Positions 27,501 to 34,608 of a stretch of DNA of 64,000 nt are shown piece after piece (position 1 is the stretch's first letter; every line of letters starts with the position of its first letter). The notes under the pieces were generated by a model. The model worked only from the letters and a program-made list of their open reading frames with translations. It was not told the DNA's origin and ran no database searches. Origin of the DNA: Kitasatospora terrestris (GTDB lineage: Bacteria; Actinomycetota; Actinomycetes; Streptomycetales; Streptomycetaceae); contig NZ_BAABIS010000001.1 of assembly GCF_039542905.1 (NCBI RefSeq), forward strand, positions 2,418,001 through 2,482,000. The letters are read 5' to 3'. The position numbers and the translations under genes are program-made.

Positions 27501-27860
27501 GAGCCGTCCGGAGAGGAAGTCCCCCTCCTCGGCGAGGAGTTCCTCGAGGACCTGGGACGGCAGGACGCCCCGGGCGCGGGCGTCGCGCAGCTTGCGGTCC
27601 CAGAACATCATGCCGTTGAACTCGCCGGTGACCAGGTGCCTCTCGAAGTCGGCGGCGCCGTCCTCGTCGCAGATCCAGAGGTAGCCCCGGACCAGCCTGG
27701 ACTCGCTGACCGCCGCGACGTACTCGACCGGCTTGTCGGTGGAGTCGGCGTACCGGAGCGGCCCGTCACCGACGGGCTTGAATTCGAGGCTCGCCGACAG
27801 GCGCTCGTATTCGTAGTCCAGGTTCCTGCCACTCACTCGTTCACTCTTTTCCGTCGTCAT
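24531..27860 (-). CDS. Large chimeric protein: unknown N-domain, type VII-associated-like block, P-loop NTPase and beta-propeller-like region
   Basis: A 1109-aa protein whose ATG overlaps the toxin stop codon (ATGA). Visible parts in order: residues 1-145, a domain I do not recognise (YVAAVSESRLVRGYLWICDE); about 165-205, GWVYQVD then GRVPPEAVAGAW, which resembles the type VII secretion system-associated protein family as I remember it; about 268-450, a NACHT/AAA-like NTPase with Walker A GSSGSGRTH (272-280) and Walker B TLVLTDLD (343-350); about 450-640, a helical stretch; about 670-970, repeating beta-strand segments with GGADGAVLAW and ADGLLRVRR, fitting a WD40-type propeller; and a final 110-aa domain around LEAHGWLLALAGARRDVWPS. 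Coupling to an ADP-ribosyltransferase toxin suggests immunity, chaperone or export energiser; this is inference. No signal peptide or membrane helix is visible. Confidence 0.85.
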   Translation of the reverse strand: MTTEKSERVSGRNLDYEYERLSASLEFKPVGDGPLRYADSTDKPVEYVAAVSESRLVRGYLWICDEDGAADFERHLVTGEFNGMMFWDRKLRDARARGVLPSQVLEELLAEEGDFLSGRLDPATRAVGTLAEVKALAAEGYRPPKEPQRPRGWRPDPKLDDERAENAAAAGGWVYQVDEGHDPAGRVPPEAVAGAWQVNEWGSVRRFWHNPVYGHDPARGHDPARGEAPDGTAPAGEAAPVPPLRAGRRPAGLALLAWLEDPRAPRTCRIAGSSGSGRTHLLDWLAEACPPDNPRAGRRVHAALSAEGLTVRSATWLLAERLGLVARTPDDLMAALQDGVTRTLVLTDLDRAGGDLLPDMPERIAAELLVPLLQVPWLRVLVESASGTPAAAVLAAAAPACAVLDLDDPNWTDPERFAAWCAGLPGHHPVAADQVYPSPALAHLANRTPVAVPLDPAAPLAERAAALAAAWWASLPVAVPPALHALAAAGRPVTTEEWIALPGSDGARAVHAATAHLPPDDSGSWRLRPDRVAEQVAQAAPPVDHAALLRDIAGAIPRDDDGRPLLESTDPGWLGLLLRHAVHSGAGDQLLTDPAFLVHTDPAAITAAFERLQPADGGQTALAQAWHLAGPVRPAASTPAERAAALYTWLAGRDEQAAAYCAAVSGQRWRVAWSGPFDGPLPAQQPRGGTEVRGMVRGHGPYADHLLVACTGVLRFVEPGTGLDSATIDLSRMPDGQLAYACGQEGSIFLLGRNGKNATWPYPADKGGDPTTAVDWATRNLEGGVTVLSTSVGAAGPLLAAGTGDGLVAWHAMDGGRHGMPDRPIHRGAVTAVDLTATADRVTVVSGGADGAVLAWTDGPDGPDGPGEPVDVRDHPVTSVAVATTPDGALVAACWADGLLRVRRQGAVPAVLDLRLGLPAHALVADPAGRVFAALPEGVVALDLADALAPQGEPAPRQEEPAEQAATSYELRHDRPGVLAVSAAGTAPCRVSCWFDGRAADRRELYAVLVDGPWGRVEARAGDAFGALQDVRRQLEAHGWLLALAGARRDVWPSGVLRDSGGEEGHLLAPTAPGEHPRSVSIFADAPPEAVATVADQQAAADAWHRHHG

Positions 27861-30367
27861 GCGATGGGAAGGATGTCGGCGAAGATGTGGACCTGGTTGC
27901 CCTCCATCAGCGTCCTGTTGACCCGCCATTGGAGGTTGCGGCCCAGCAGCAGTTCACGCTCGGTGCTGCCGATCGACCCCACCTTCTCCATCCACATGCC
28001 GGGGGTGCCGGCCGGTGCCCTGAGGTGCACGATGGCGTCCTTGCCGGTCCACATGGCCGGGGAGCCGCCGAGCGAGGTGGACATGTAGCCGCGCTCGGTG
28101 AACACCTGGCCCTCCAGCCGCTTCGGGTCGCCGATGCCGCCGAGGAAGTCGAGGTCGGTGCCGCGGGTGAGGACGATGTCGTGCGGGAGCGGCTGGCGGT
28201 CGAGCGCCCGGTCCATCGCCCGCACGGAGGCGCCGAGGTTGGTGCCGGCGTCGAGCGGGGCGCCGTCCGCCTCCCGGAGCCCGCCGTTGATCTTCTCGTA
28301 CGTCATCTTGTTGGCACCCGCGTTCCCCTCGCCCCGGGTGTACCCCTCCAGGGCGTACTCCTCGTTGCGGGGCAGCGCGTCGGCGGTCTTGTCCCAGGTC
28401 CGCCTGGCGTACGCCTGGGCGGCGTCGGAGTCCTCGAACCTCTTCACGCCGGGCTGGGACTGCTGCTCCAGCTCGGCGTGGCGGATGTCCTCGCGCTGCC
28501 GGTCGAGGGCGCGGGCCCGGTCGAAGTCGCTCATCGGCGGCTCGGACTTCTCCGCCGGGGCCGGCTCGGGCTCGTGCGCGGGGGCTTCGCCGCCCTCGTG
28601 GGCCGGGGCGTCCGGGTCGGTGGTGTGCGCGTCGTCGGGGGCGGTCGGCTCGTGGGCCTGCTCGGGCGCGGGCTCCGGGGCCGGCTCGTGGACGGGCTCG
28701 TGGGTCGGTTCGGGCGCGGGCTCGTGAGCGGGCGCGGGCTCCGGCTCCGGTGTGTGCCCGGGCGTCGGGTCGGCGGGCTCGTGGGGACGGGCGGGCGCCG
28801 GCTCCGCCACCGGCTCGTGGACGGGGGCCGGCTCCGGCGCCGGCGTGTGCGGGGCCGGGGCGGGTTCCGGCGCCGGCGTGTGCGGGGCCGGCGCGGGTTC
28901 CGGCGCCGGGCGGAACGGGGCGGGTTCCGGGGCCGGGTGGTAGGGCGCGGCCTCGGGGGCCGGGGCGTGCGGGGCGGACGTGGGCTGGGTGACGGTGTTG
29001 AACGGGTCGGCGGAGCCGCCGCCGTACGCCTGCGGGGCGGGCTGGTCGGTGCGCGGGACGTTCTCCGGCCAGGCCTGCCGGGGCGGGGCGCCGGGCGGGT
29101 CGAAGGCGTTGAGCCCGGCCCGCTCGCCCGCGTTGGCGCCCGCCCGCTCGCCGGTGTTGACCGCGGCCCGCTCACCGACGTTGACGGCGCCGCGCTCGGC
29201 GATGTCGATCGCCCCGCGCTCGGCGCTGTTCATGGCGATGTTCTTGACCACGACGCCGGCCTCGCTGCCGCCGCCGGTGACCATGCCGGAGCCGATGTTG
29301 AAGATCATCTTGCCGCCGGCCTCGAACGGGTCGTCGCCCCAGCCGGTGCCGACCATCGCCTTCCCGAGTTCCACCGGGTGGTTGGCGGTGGTGACCAGGC
29401 CCGCGAGGGTGGTGTTGACGTGGTCCATGTACTGCGCGGGGTGGCTGAGGTTGTACGGGTCCATCGGGTTGAGTCCGCGGGCGAACTTCAGCAGGTCCGC
29501 GCCGCCCTTGACGACGCCGCCCTGGAGGTGGACGTAGCCGACGGCGGCGACGTCGAAGGAGTCCGCGGCGGCGGCGCCGAGGCGGTCCATGAAACTGGGC
29601 TTGGCGGGTGCCCGGCCGACCGCGCCGCGCAGCGACTGGGCGGCCGTCCGGGCCGCCGAGTCGCGTTGCTTGCGGGCGTTCTTGAGCTGCTCGACGGCCT
29701 GCTTGAGCCCGGCCTCGCCCGGGTCGTGGAAGTCCCCGGGCCGGTTCGGCGGGGTACCGGGGTCGCCGCCCGACGCGGCGGTCTTGTTGTAGTGGTCGGC
29801 GGCCCTGTTGTAGTCGTCGACGGCGCGCTCGTGGGCGTCGCGGGCGTCCTCGGAGGCCTTCTTGGCGGTCCTGTAGGTGTCGATCGCCTGCTGTGCCTGG
29901 TCCTGCGCCCACTGCACGGTCTCGGCGTACGCGTACAGCGCGGTCGAGGCGGAGCCGCAGGCGTCGGCTGCGGCCAGCCACATCGGCGGGTGCGGGGCGA
30001 ACTTGGCGCGGAAGGCGTCGGCGGCGGAGCCCCGCCAGTGCTCGTGGTCGAGCTTGGTGAGGCCGGACCCGGTCTCGTCGAAGGCGGTGCGGAACTTGTC
30101 GAGGTGCTGGGCGGTCTCGTTGATCTTCTTGACGTCGCCGTGGACCAGTTCCTTCGGGTCGTCGGTCATGCCGAGCCCGAGCTCGCCGATGTGCACGCCC
30201 ATCGAGTCGGCGACGCTGTCGCCCCACTTGTCGACGGCATGCGCGGCGCCGTCCAGGCCGACCGCGTCCAGCAGGCCGCCGGCGGCGTGGGCGTTGGCGT
30301 CGACGAACTCCCCGACGGCGCGCTTGCCGGAGTCGACCAGGTTGCCGACGCTGTCGAGCCACCCCAT
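27857..30367 (-). CDS. Polymorphic toxin: WXG/type VII-type N-terminus with C-terminal ADP-ribosyltransferase
   Basis: An 836-aa modular protein. Residues 1-190 are helical with a WXG turn (W111-R112-G113) and coiled coil, the layout of Streptomyces proteins exported by type VII secretion. About 255-380 is an alanine/glycine-rich region with no recognised fold. Residues 383-421 hold five octapeptide repeats (ERGAVNVG type). About 462-610 is a Pro/Ala/Glu/His linker. Residues 644-836 form an R-S-E ADP-ribosyltransferase: the NAD-binding Arg in LTRGTD (R735), the STS motif in GYMSTS (763-765) and ExE in STERELL (E803, E805). By the rule known for this class, ExE points to arginine as acceptor. 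It starts one base inside the stop of the upstream partner (TGATG) and ends inside the start of the next gene (ATGA). The target and the secretion machinery are not shown here. Confidence 0.88.
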   Translation of the reverse strand: MGWLDSVGNLVDSGKRAVGEFVDANAHAAGGLLDAVGLDGAAHAVDKWGDSVADSMGVHIGELGLGMTDDPKELVHGDVKKINETAQHLDKFRTAFDETGSGLTKLDHEHWRGSAADAFRAKFAPHPPMWLAAADACGSASTALYAYAETVQWAQDQAQQAIDTYRTAKKASEDARDAHERAVDDYNRAADHYNKTAASGGDPGTPPNRPGDFHDPGEAGLKQAVEQLKNARKQRDSAARTAAQSLRGAVGRAPAKPSFMDRLGAAAADSFDVAAVGYVHLQGGVVKGGADLLKFARGLNPMDPYNLSHPAQYMDHVNTTLAGLVTTANHPVELGKAMVGTGWGDDPFEAGGKMIFNIGSGMVTGGGSEAGVVVKNIAMNSAERGAIDIAERGAVNVGERAAVNTGERAGANAGERAGLNAFDPPGAPPRQAWPENVPRTDQPAPQAYGGGSADPFNTVTQPTSAPHAPAPEAAPYHPAPEPAPFRPAPEPAPAPHTPAPEPAPAPHTPAPEPAPVHEPVAEPAPARPHEPADPTPGHTPEPEPAPAHEPAPEPTHEPVHEPAPEPAPEQAHEPTAPDDAHTTDPDAPAHEGGEAPAHEPEPAPAEKSEPPMSDFDRARALDRQREDIRHAELEQQSQPGVKRFEDSDAAQAYARRTWDKTADALPRNEEYALEGYTRGEGNAGANKMTYEKINGGLREADGAPLDAGTNLGASVRAMDRALDRQPLPHDIVLTRGTDLDFLGGIGDPKRLEGQVFTERGYMSTSLGGSPAMWTGKDAIVHLRAPAGTPGMWMEKVGSIGSTERELLLGRNLQWRVNRTLMEGNQVHIFADILPIA

Positions 30368-30987
30368 CAGTGGGCTCCCCGCGTCATCTGCTGGTAGGCG
30401 GCGTTCTCCTGCTGGGCCTCCTGCTTGAGGCGCGCGGCGTGCTCCGGGTCGTGGGCGAGGTTGGGGTGGCCGAGCGCGATCCGGCTCTCCAGCAGGTCGG
30501 CCCCGGTGTTCTTCCAGGTGGCGTCGGAGTGCAGGGCCGCGGCCTCGAAGGACCGGGCCGAGTAGTCGGCGTTGGCGAACTGGGTGACCGCGTTGTCCTT
30601 GAGCGTGTCGCCCCAGGACCGGCCCTCGACCTCCTCCTGGGTCAGGTTGGGGTTGCCCATCGCGGCGCTGTAGACGTCCTTGGCCACGCCGGAGACGTAC
30701 TGCTCCTGGTCGTGGTAGAGCCCGGCGGACAGGTTCAGCCGCTCGGCGAACTGGTTGCCGTCCTGGATCATCGCCCGGACCCCCCAGCCCCAGCGCTCGC
30801 AGAACTCGTCGAGGACGCCCTGCAGATCGGGGTGGCCGATCTCCATCCCGGTCAGTTTCAGGTTCTCGAACCCGCGGCCGACCTCGGCGGTCTCCACGAT
30901 CCCGATCGACTTGAGCTCGTCGATCGAGTGGTTGATGCCGTCGGCCGCCAGCTTCAGCGCCTGCGGATCGACCTGGTACGCGGTCAC
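30367..30987 (-). CDS. ESX/WXG-like partner of the toxin
   Basis: A 206-aa mostly helical protein that opens the cassette. Its first 100 residues (helix, ERWGWGVRAM turn at about 65-75, helix) resemble the helical hairpin of WXG100/ESX proteins, and the rest is charged and helical, without signal peptide, cysteine or membrane segment. It starts at GTG with GGGGGAGAGG upstream. The stop overlaps the toxin ATG by one base, so the two are made together. Small helical proteins before type VII toxins usually act as secretion partners or targeting factors; that role here is inferred. Confidence 0.75.
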   Translation of the reverse strand: MTAYQVDPQALKLAADGINHSIDELKSIGIVETAEVGRGFENLKLTGMEIGHPDLQGVLDEFCERWGWGVRAMIQDGNQFAERLNLSAGLYHDQEQYVSGVAKDVYSAAMGNPNLTQEEVEGRSWGDTLKDNAVTQFANADYSARSFEAAALHSDATWKNTGADLLESRIALGHPNLAHDPEHAARLKQEAQQENAAYQQMTRGAH

Positions 30988-31266
30988 GCCTCTCCCCCCG
31001 TCCTGGGCCGCCCCGTCACGCCGGCCCGTTCCCCCCGGTGGCGAGAAGAGTACTCAATGCGAACTCACACACCGTCACCATGGCCGGGATGCGGACCGGC
31101 TCCGGTCGGGACCGGGGCGGGGCGGCATAATCCCAGCATGCGGACTAGCATGCGGGGTGCACCGTAGCCCTGCGCCCCGTTTCCCCGCGGAGTTCGGCGG
31201 GGTTATCGCCGGTACGGCAACGGAGCCGTACCCGGCTGTGGACCGCGAAAGAACAGGACGCATTAC
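30988..31266. promoter_or_regulatory. Divergent intergenic region between the toxin cassette and pepA
   Basis: About 280 bp without a visible gene. It must contain the promoter of the three-gene cassette on the minus strand and of pepA on the plus strand. AT content is locally higher near 31045-31070. I found no inverted repeat or known operator in it. Confidence 0.35.
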
Positions 31267-32763
31267 GTGACTGCACTGTCTGTGAGCACCTCCTCCGCCG
31301 CTTCGCTGCGCGCGGACGCCCTGGTGATCGGCGTGGCGAAGGGCCCGAAGGGCCTGGTCGTCACCTCGGGTGCCGAGGCCGTCGTCGAGGCCTTCGGGGG
31401 CACGCTGGCCGAGGTCCTCACCACCCTGGGCGCGACCGGCGCCGAGGGTGAGGCGGTCAAGCTCCCCGCCGCGGCCGGCTTGAAGGCCCCGCTGGTGCTG
31501 GCCGTGGGCCTGGGCGAGGCCGTCGAGGGCGGCTACCCGGCCGAGGCGCTGCGCAAGGCGGCCGGTGTCGCCGCCCGCACCCTGGCGGGTTCGAAGAAGG
31601 TCGCGCTGGCGCTGCCGGCCGGCTCCGCCGAGGAGGTCGAGGCGGTCGCGCTGGGCGCGCTGCTCGGCTCGTACGCCTTCGGCCTGTACAAGGGCGAGAA
31701 CGGCAAGGCTCCGGTCGGCGAGCTGGCCCTGCTGACCGACCGCAAGGGCTCCAAGGAGGCCAAGGCGGCCGTCGAGCGCGCCACCGCGATCGGCGAGGAG
31801 ATGAACCGCGCCCGCGACCTCATCAACACCGCCCCGAACGACCTCAACCCGAAGTCCTTCGCCTCGCTCGCGCAGACGGTGGGCAAGGAGCACGGCCTCA
31901 AGGTCGAGGTGCTGGACGAGAAGGCGCTGGCCAAGGGCGGCTTCGGCGGCATCCTGGGCGTCGGCGTCGGCTCCGCCAACCCGCCGCGGCTGGTGAAGGT
32001 GGTCTACACCCACCCGAAGGCCCGGGCCTCGCTCGCCTTCGTCGGCAAGGGCATCACCTACGACTCGGGCGGCATCTCGCTGAAGCCGGCCGGCCACAAC
32101 GAGACCATGAAGTGCGACATGTCCGGCGCCGCCGCCGTGTTCGCCGCCGTGGTCGCCGCCAAGCGCCTGGGCCTGCAGGTCAACGTCACCGGCTGGCTGG
32201 CGCTGGCCGAGAACATGCCGTCCGGCTCCGCCACCCGCCCCGGCGACGTGCTGCGGATGTACGGCGGCAAGACCGTCGAGGTGCTGAACACCGACGCCGA
32301 GGGCCGCCTGGTGCTGGCCGACGCGATCGTCAAGGCCGGCGAGGACAAGCCGGACGTGATCGTGGACGTCGCCACCCTGACCGGCGCGATGGTGCTCGCC
32401 CTGGGCACCCGCACCTTCGGCGTGATGGCCAACAACGACGAGCTGCGCACCAAGCTGCACGAGACCGCCGGCGCGGTGGGCGAGCAGTCCTGGCCGATGC
32501 CGCTCCCGGCCGACCTGCGCAAGGGCATGGTCGAGTCGACCGTCGCCGACCTCGCCAACATGGGCGAGCGGATGGGCGGCGGCCTGGTGGCCGGCCTGTT
32601 CCTGAAGGAGTTCGTCGCCGAGGGCATCGACTGGGCGCACCTCGACATCGCCGGCCCGGCGTTCAACGAGGGCGGCCCGCACGGCTACACCCCGAAGGGC
32701 GGCACCGCGAGCGCGGTGCGCACCCTGGTCCGCTTCGCGGAGGACACCGCCGCGGGCGTCTGA
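31267..32763 (+). CDS. pepA: Leucyl aminopeptidase (M17 family)
   Basis: Cytoplasmic dizinc or dimanganese aminopeptidase that trims N-terminal residues from peptides. At 498 aa it has the usual length: an N-terminal macro-like domain (about 1-165) and a C-terminal catalytic domain with the signature NTDAEGRLVLAD (341-352) and metal-binding VGKGITYDSGGISLKPAG. It starts with GTG and AGGACG upstream. It resumes the conserved gene order after the toxin cassette. A strong hairpin follows. Confidence 0.96.
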   Translation: MTALSVSTSSAASLRADALVIGVAKGPKGLVVTSGAEAVVEAFGGTLAEVLTTLGATGAEGEAVKLPAAAGLKAPLVLAVGLGEAVEGGYPAEALRKAAGVAARTLAGSKKVALALPAGSAEEVEAVALGALLGSYAFGLYKGENGKAPVGELALLTDRKGSKEAKAAVERATAIGEEMNRARDLINTAPNDLNPKSFASLAQTVGKEHGLKVEVLDEKALAKGGFGGILGVGVGSANPPRLVKVVYTHPKARASLAFVGKGITYDSGGISLKPAGHNETMKCDMSGAAAVFAAVVAAKRLGLQVNVTGWLALAENMPSGSATRPGDVLRMYGGKTVEVLNTDAEGRLVLADAIVKAGEDKPDVIVDVATLTGAMVLALGTRTFGVMANNDELRTKLHETAGAVGEQSWPMPLPADLRKGMVESTVADLANMGERMGGGLVAGLFLKEFVAEGIDWAHLDIAGPAFNEGGPHGYTPKGGTASAVRTLVRFAEDTAAGV

Positions 32764-32780
32764 ACGACGCGGTAGACGTC

Positions 32781-32806
32781 AGGGGCCCCGCCGGTGCGGG
32801 GCCCCT
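32781..32806 (+). terminator. Terminator after pepA
   Basis: Hairpin aggggccccgc-cggt-gcggggcccct with 11-bp arms and a 4-nt loop, followed by TT, starting 18 nt after the pepA stop. It looks like a standard intrinsic terminator. Confidence 0.85.
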
Positions 32807-33150
32807 TTCGCATTACCAGCGAGTAGCTTCCGGCACAAGAGCGGTCGCCTGTTCGCCTCGGGCGAAACTTTGTTCCGCAGAGTGGAACGGGGCCGCTCGA
32901 CGGGTCTGTCAAGTCGACCTCCCCGCTCCGACATCACGCCTGTGAGCTGCGCTGATACCCCCACGTACGGGGTATTCCGACCCTCGTGTACGGTCGTCCG
33001 GCCCACGTCGTGGCAGCCCCGGACATCAGTCGCCGCCAACAAGTGCAAAGATGTATTTCCGGCACGACTGGGCGCGCCCTTACAAGGGTCACCCACCCAC
33101 CGGACCGCGACCGGCCCGGCGATCCGCACCTTTTGCATGGAGGACGTGAC
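32807..33150. promoter_or_regulatory. Long leader/promoter region of lpd
   Basis: About 340 bp before lpd with no gene. It holds an inverted repeat ATACCCC-N7-GGGGTAT at 32955-32975, which could be an operator, and enough AT-rich sequence around 33040-33060 for a promoter. A GGAGG at 33139-33143 is the lpd ribosome site. No Rex-type site is visible although Rex regulates other redox genes in Streptomyces. Confidence 0.4.
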
Positions 33151-34539
33151 GTGGCGAACGACGCCAGCACCGTTTTCGACGTAGTCATTCTCGGAGGCGG
33201 AAGCGGCGGTTACGCCGCGGCGCTCCGCGCCGCCCAGCTGGGCCTGAGCGTCGCGCTGATCGAGAAGGGCGAGCTCGGCGGCACCTGCCTGCACCGCGGC
33301 TGCATCCCGACCAAGGCCCTGCTGCACGCGGCCGAGGTCGCGGACGAGACCCGCGAGGCGGGCGAGTTCGGCGTCCTCGCCACCTTCCAGGGCATCGACA
33401 TCAACGGCGTCCACAAGTACAAGGACGACGTCGTCTCGGGCCTGTACAAGGGCCTGCAGGGCCTGGTCGCCTCCCGCAAGGTCACCTTCATCCAGGGCGA
33501 GGGCCGGCTGTCGTCCCAGACCTCGGTGGACGTGAACGGCCAGCGCATCGAGGGCCGCCACATCGTCCTGGCGACCGGCTCGGTGCCGCGCTCGATCCCG
33601 GGCCTGGAGATCGACGGCAACCGGATCATCTCCTCCGACCACGCCCTCAAGCTCGACTACATCCCGAAGTCGGCCGTCATCCTCGGCGGCGGCGTGATCG
33701 GTGTCGAGTTCGCCTCCGTGTGGAAGTCGTTCGGCGTCGACGTCACCATCGTCGAGGGCCTGCCGCACCTCGTGCCGCTGGAGGACGAGAACTCCTCCAA
33801 GCTGCTGGAGCGTGCCTTCCGCAAGCGCGGCATCAAGTTCGAGCTCAAGGCCCGCTTCTCCGGTGTCGAGTACACCGAGACCGGCATCCGCGTCTCCACC
33901 GAGAACGGCAAGGTCATCGAGGCGGACGTGCTGCTCGTCGCGATCGGCCGCGGCCCGGTCTCGGCCGGCCTCGGCTACGAGGAGCAGGGCGTCGCGATGG
34001 ACCGCGGCTACGTCCTGGTCGACGAGTTCATGCGCACCAACGTGCAGACCATCTCCGCCGTCGGCGACCTGGCCCCGACCCTCCAGCTGGCCCACGTCGG
34101 CTTCGCCGAGGGCATCCTGGTGGCCGAGCGCCTGGCCGGTCTGAAGACCGTTCCGATCGACTACGACGGCATCCCGCGCGTCACCTACTCCAACCCCGAG
34201 GTCGCCTCGGTGGGCCTCTCCGAGGCCAAGGCCGTCGAGCAGTACGGCAAGGAGAAGGTCGTCACCCTGAAGTACAACCTGGCCGGCAACGGCAAGAGCA
34301 AGATCCTCAAGACCGCCGGCGAGATCAAGCTCGTCCAGGTCAAGGACGGCGCCGTGGTGGGTGTCCACATGGTCGGCGCCCGGATGGGCGAGCAGGTCGG
34401 CGAGGCCCAGCTGATCTACAACTGGGAGGCCCTGCCCTCCGAGGTCGCGCAGCTCATCCACGCGCACCCCAGCCAGTCCGAGGCCCTCGGTGAGGCGCAC
34501 CTGGCGCTGGCCGGCAAGCCGCTGCACGCGCACGACTGA
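33151..34539 (+). CDS. lpdA: Dihydrolipoyl dehydrogenase
   Basis: E3 flavoprotein of 462 aa that reoxidises dihydrolipoamide in the 2-oxoacid dehydrogenase complexes. The N-terminal FAD site GGGSGGYAAALRA and the redox pair in GGTCLHRGCIPTK (C46 and C51) are complete; the NAD site GGGVIGVEFASVW and the C-terminal active-site His-Glu (HAHPSQSEALGEA) are present. The frame is open upstream, but GTG at 33151 has GGAGG 7 nt before and matches the family N-terminus. sucB follows 69 bp downstream, so both E3 and E2 are co-expressed. Confidence 0.97.
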   Translation: MANDASTVFDVVILGGGSGGYAAALRAAQLGLSVALIEKGELGGTCLHRGCIPTKALLHAAEVADETREAGEFGVLATFQGIDINGVHKYKDDVVSGLYKGLQGLVASRKVTFIQGEGRLSSQTSVDVNGQRIEGRHIVLATGSVPRSIPGLEIDGNRIISSDHALKLDYIPKSAVILGGGVIGVEFASVWKSFGVDVTIVEGLPHLVPLEDENSSKLLERAFRKRGIKFELKARFSGVEYTETGIRVSTENGKVIEADVLLVAIGRGPVSAGLGYEEQGVAMDRGYVLVDEFMRTNVQTISAVGDLAPTLQLAHVGFAEGILVAERLAGLKTVPIDYDGIPRVTYSNPEVASVGLSEAKAVEQYGKEKVVTLKYNLAGNGKSKILKTAGEIKLVQVKDGAVVGVHMVGARMGEQVGEAQLIYNWEALPSEVAQLIHAHPSQSEALGEAHLALAGKPLHAHD

Positions 34540-34608
34540 TAGCGCCCGCTTCCTCCTTCCCATACCTGTACGACTCGTACGCAAGACTTGATAGGAGTCG
34601 CTGAAACC

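Noticed and set aside
24429..30397. Plus-strand open frames of 1219 and 836 codons opposite the NTPase and toxin genes
   Set aside because: Low-complexity Gly/Val/Arg-rich translations caused by GC bias; the minus-strand genes carry clear motifs.
32807..33150. Rex-type redox operator before lpd
   Set aside because: No TTGTGAA-N4-TTCACAA-like site; only the unrelated ATACCCC/GGGGTAT palindrome.
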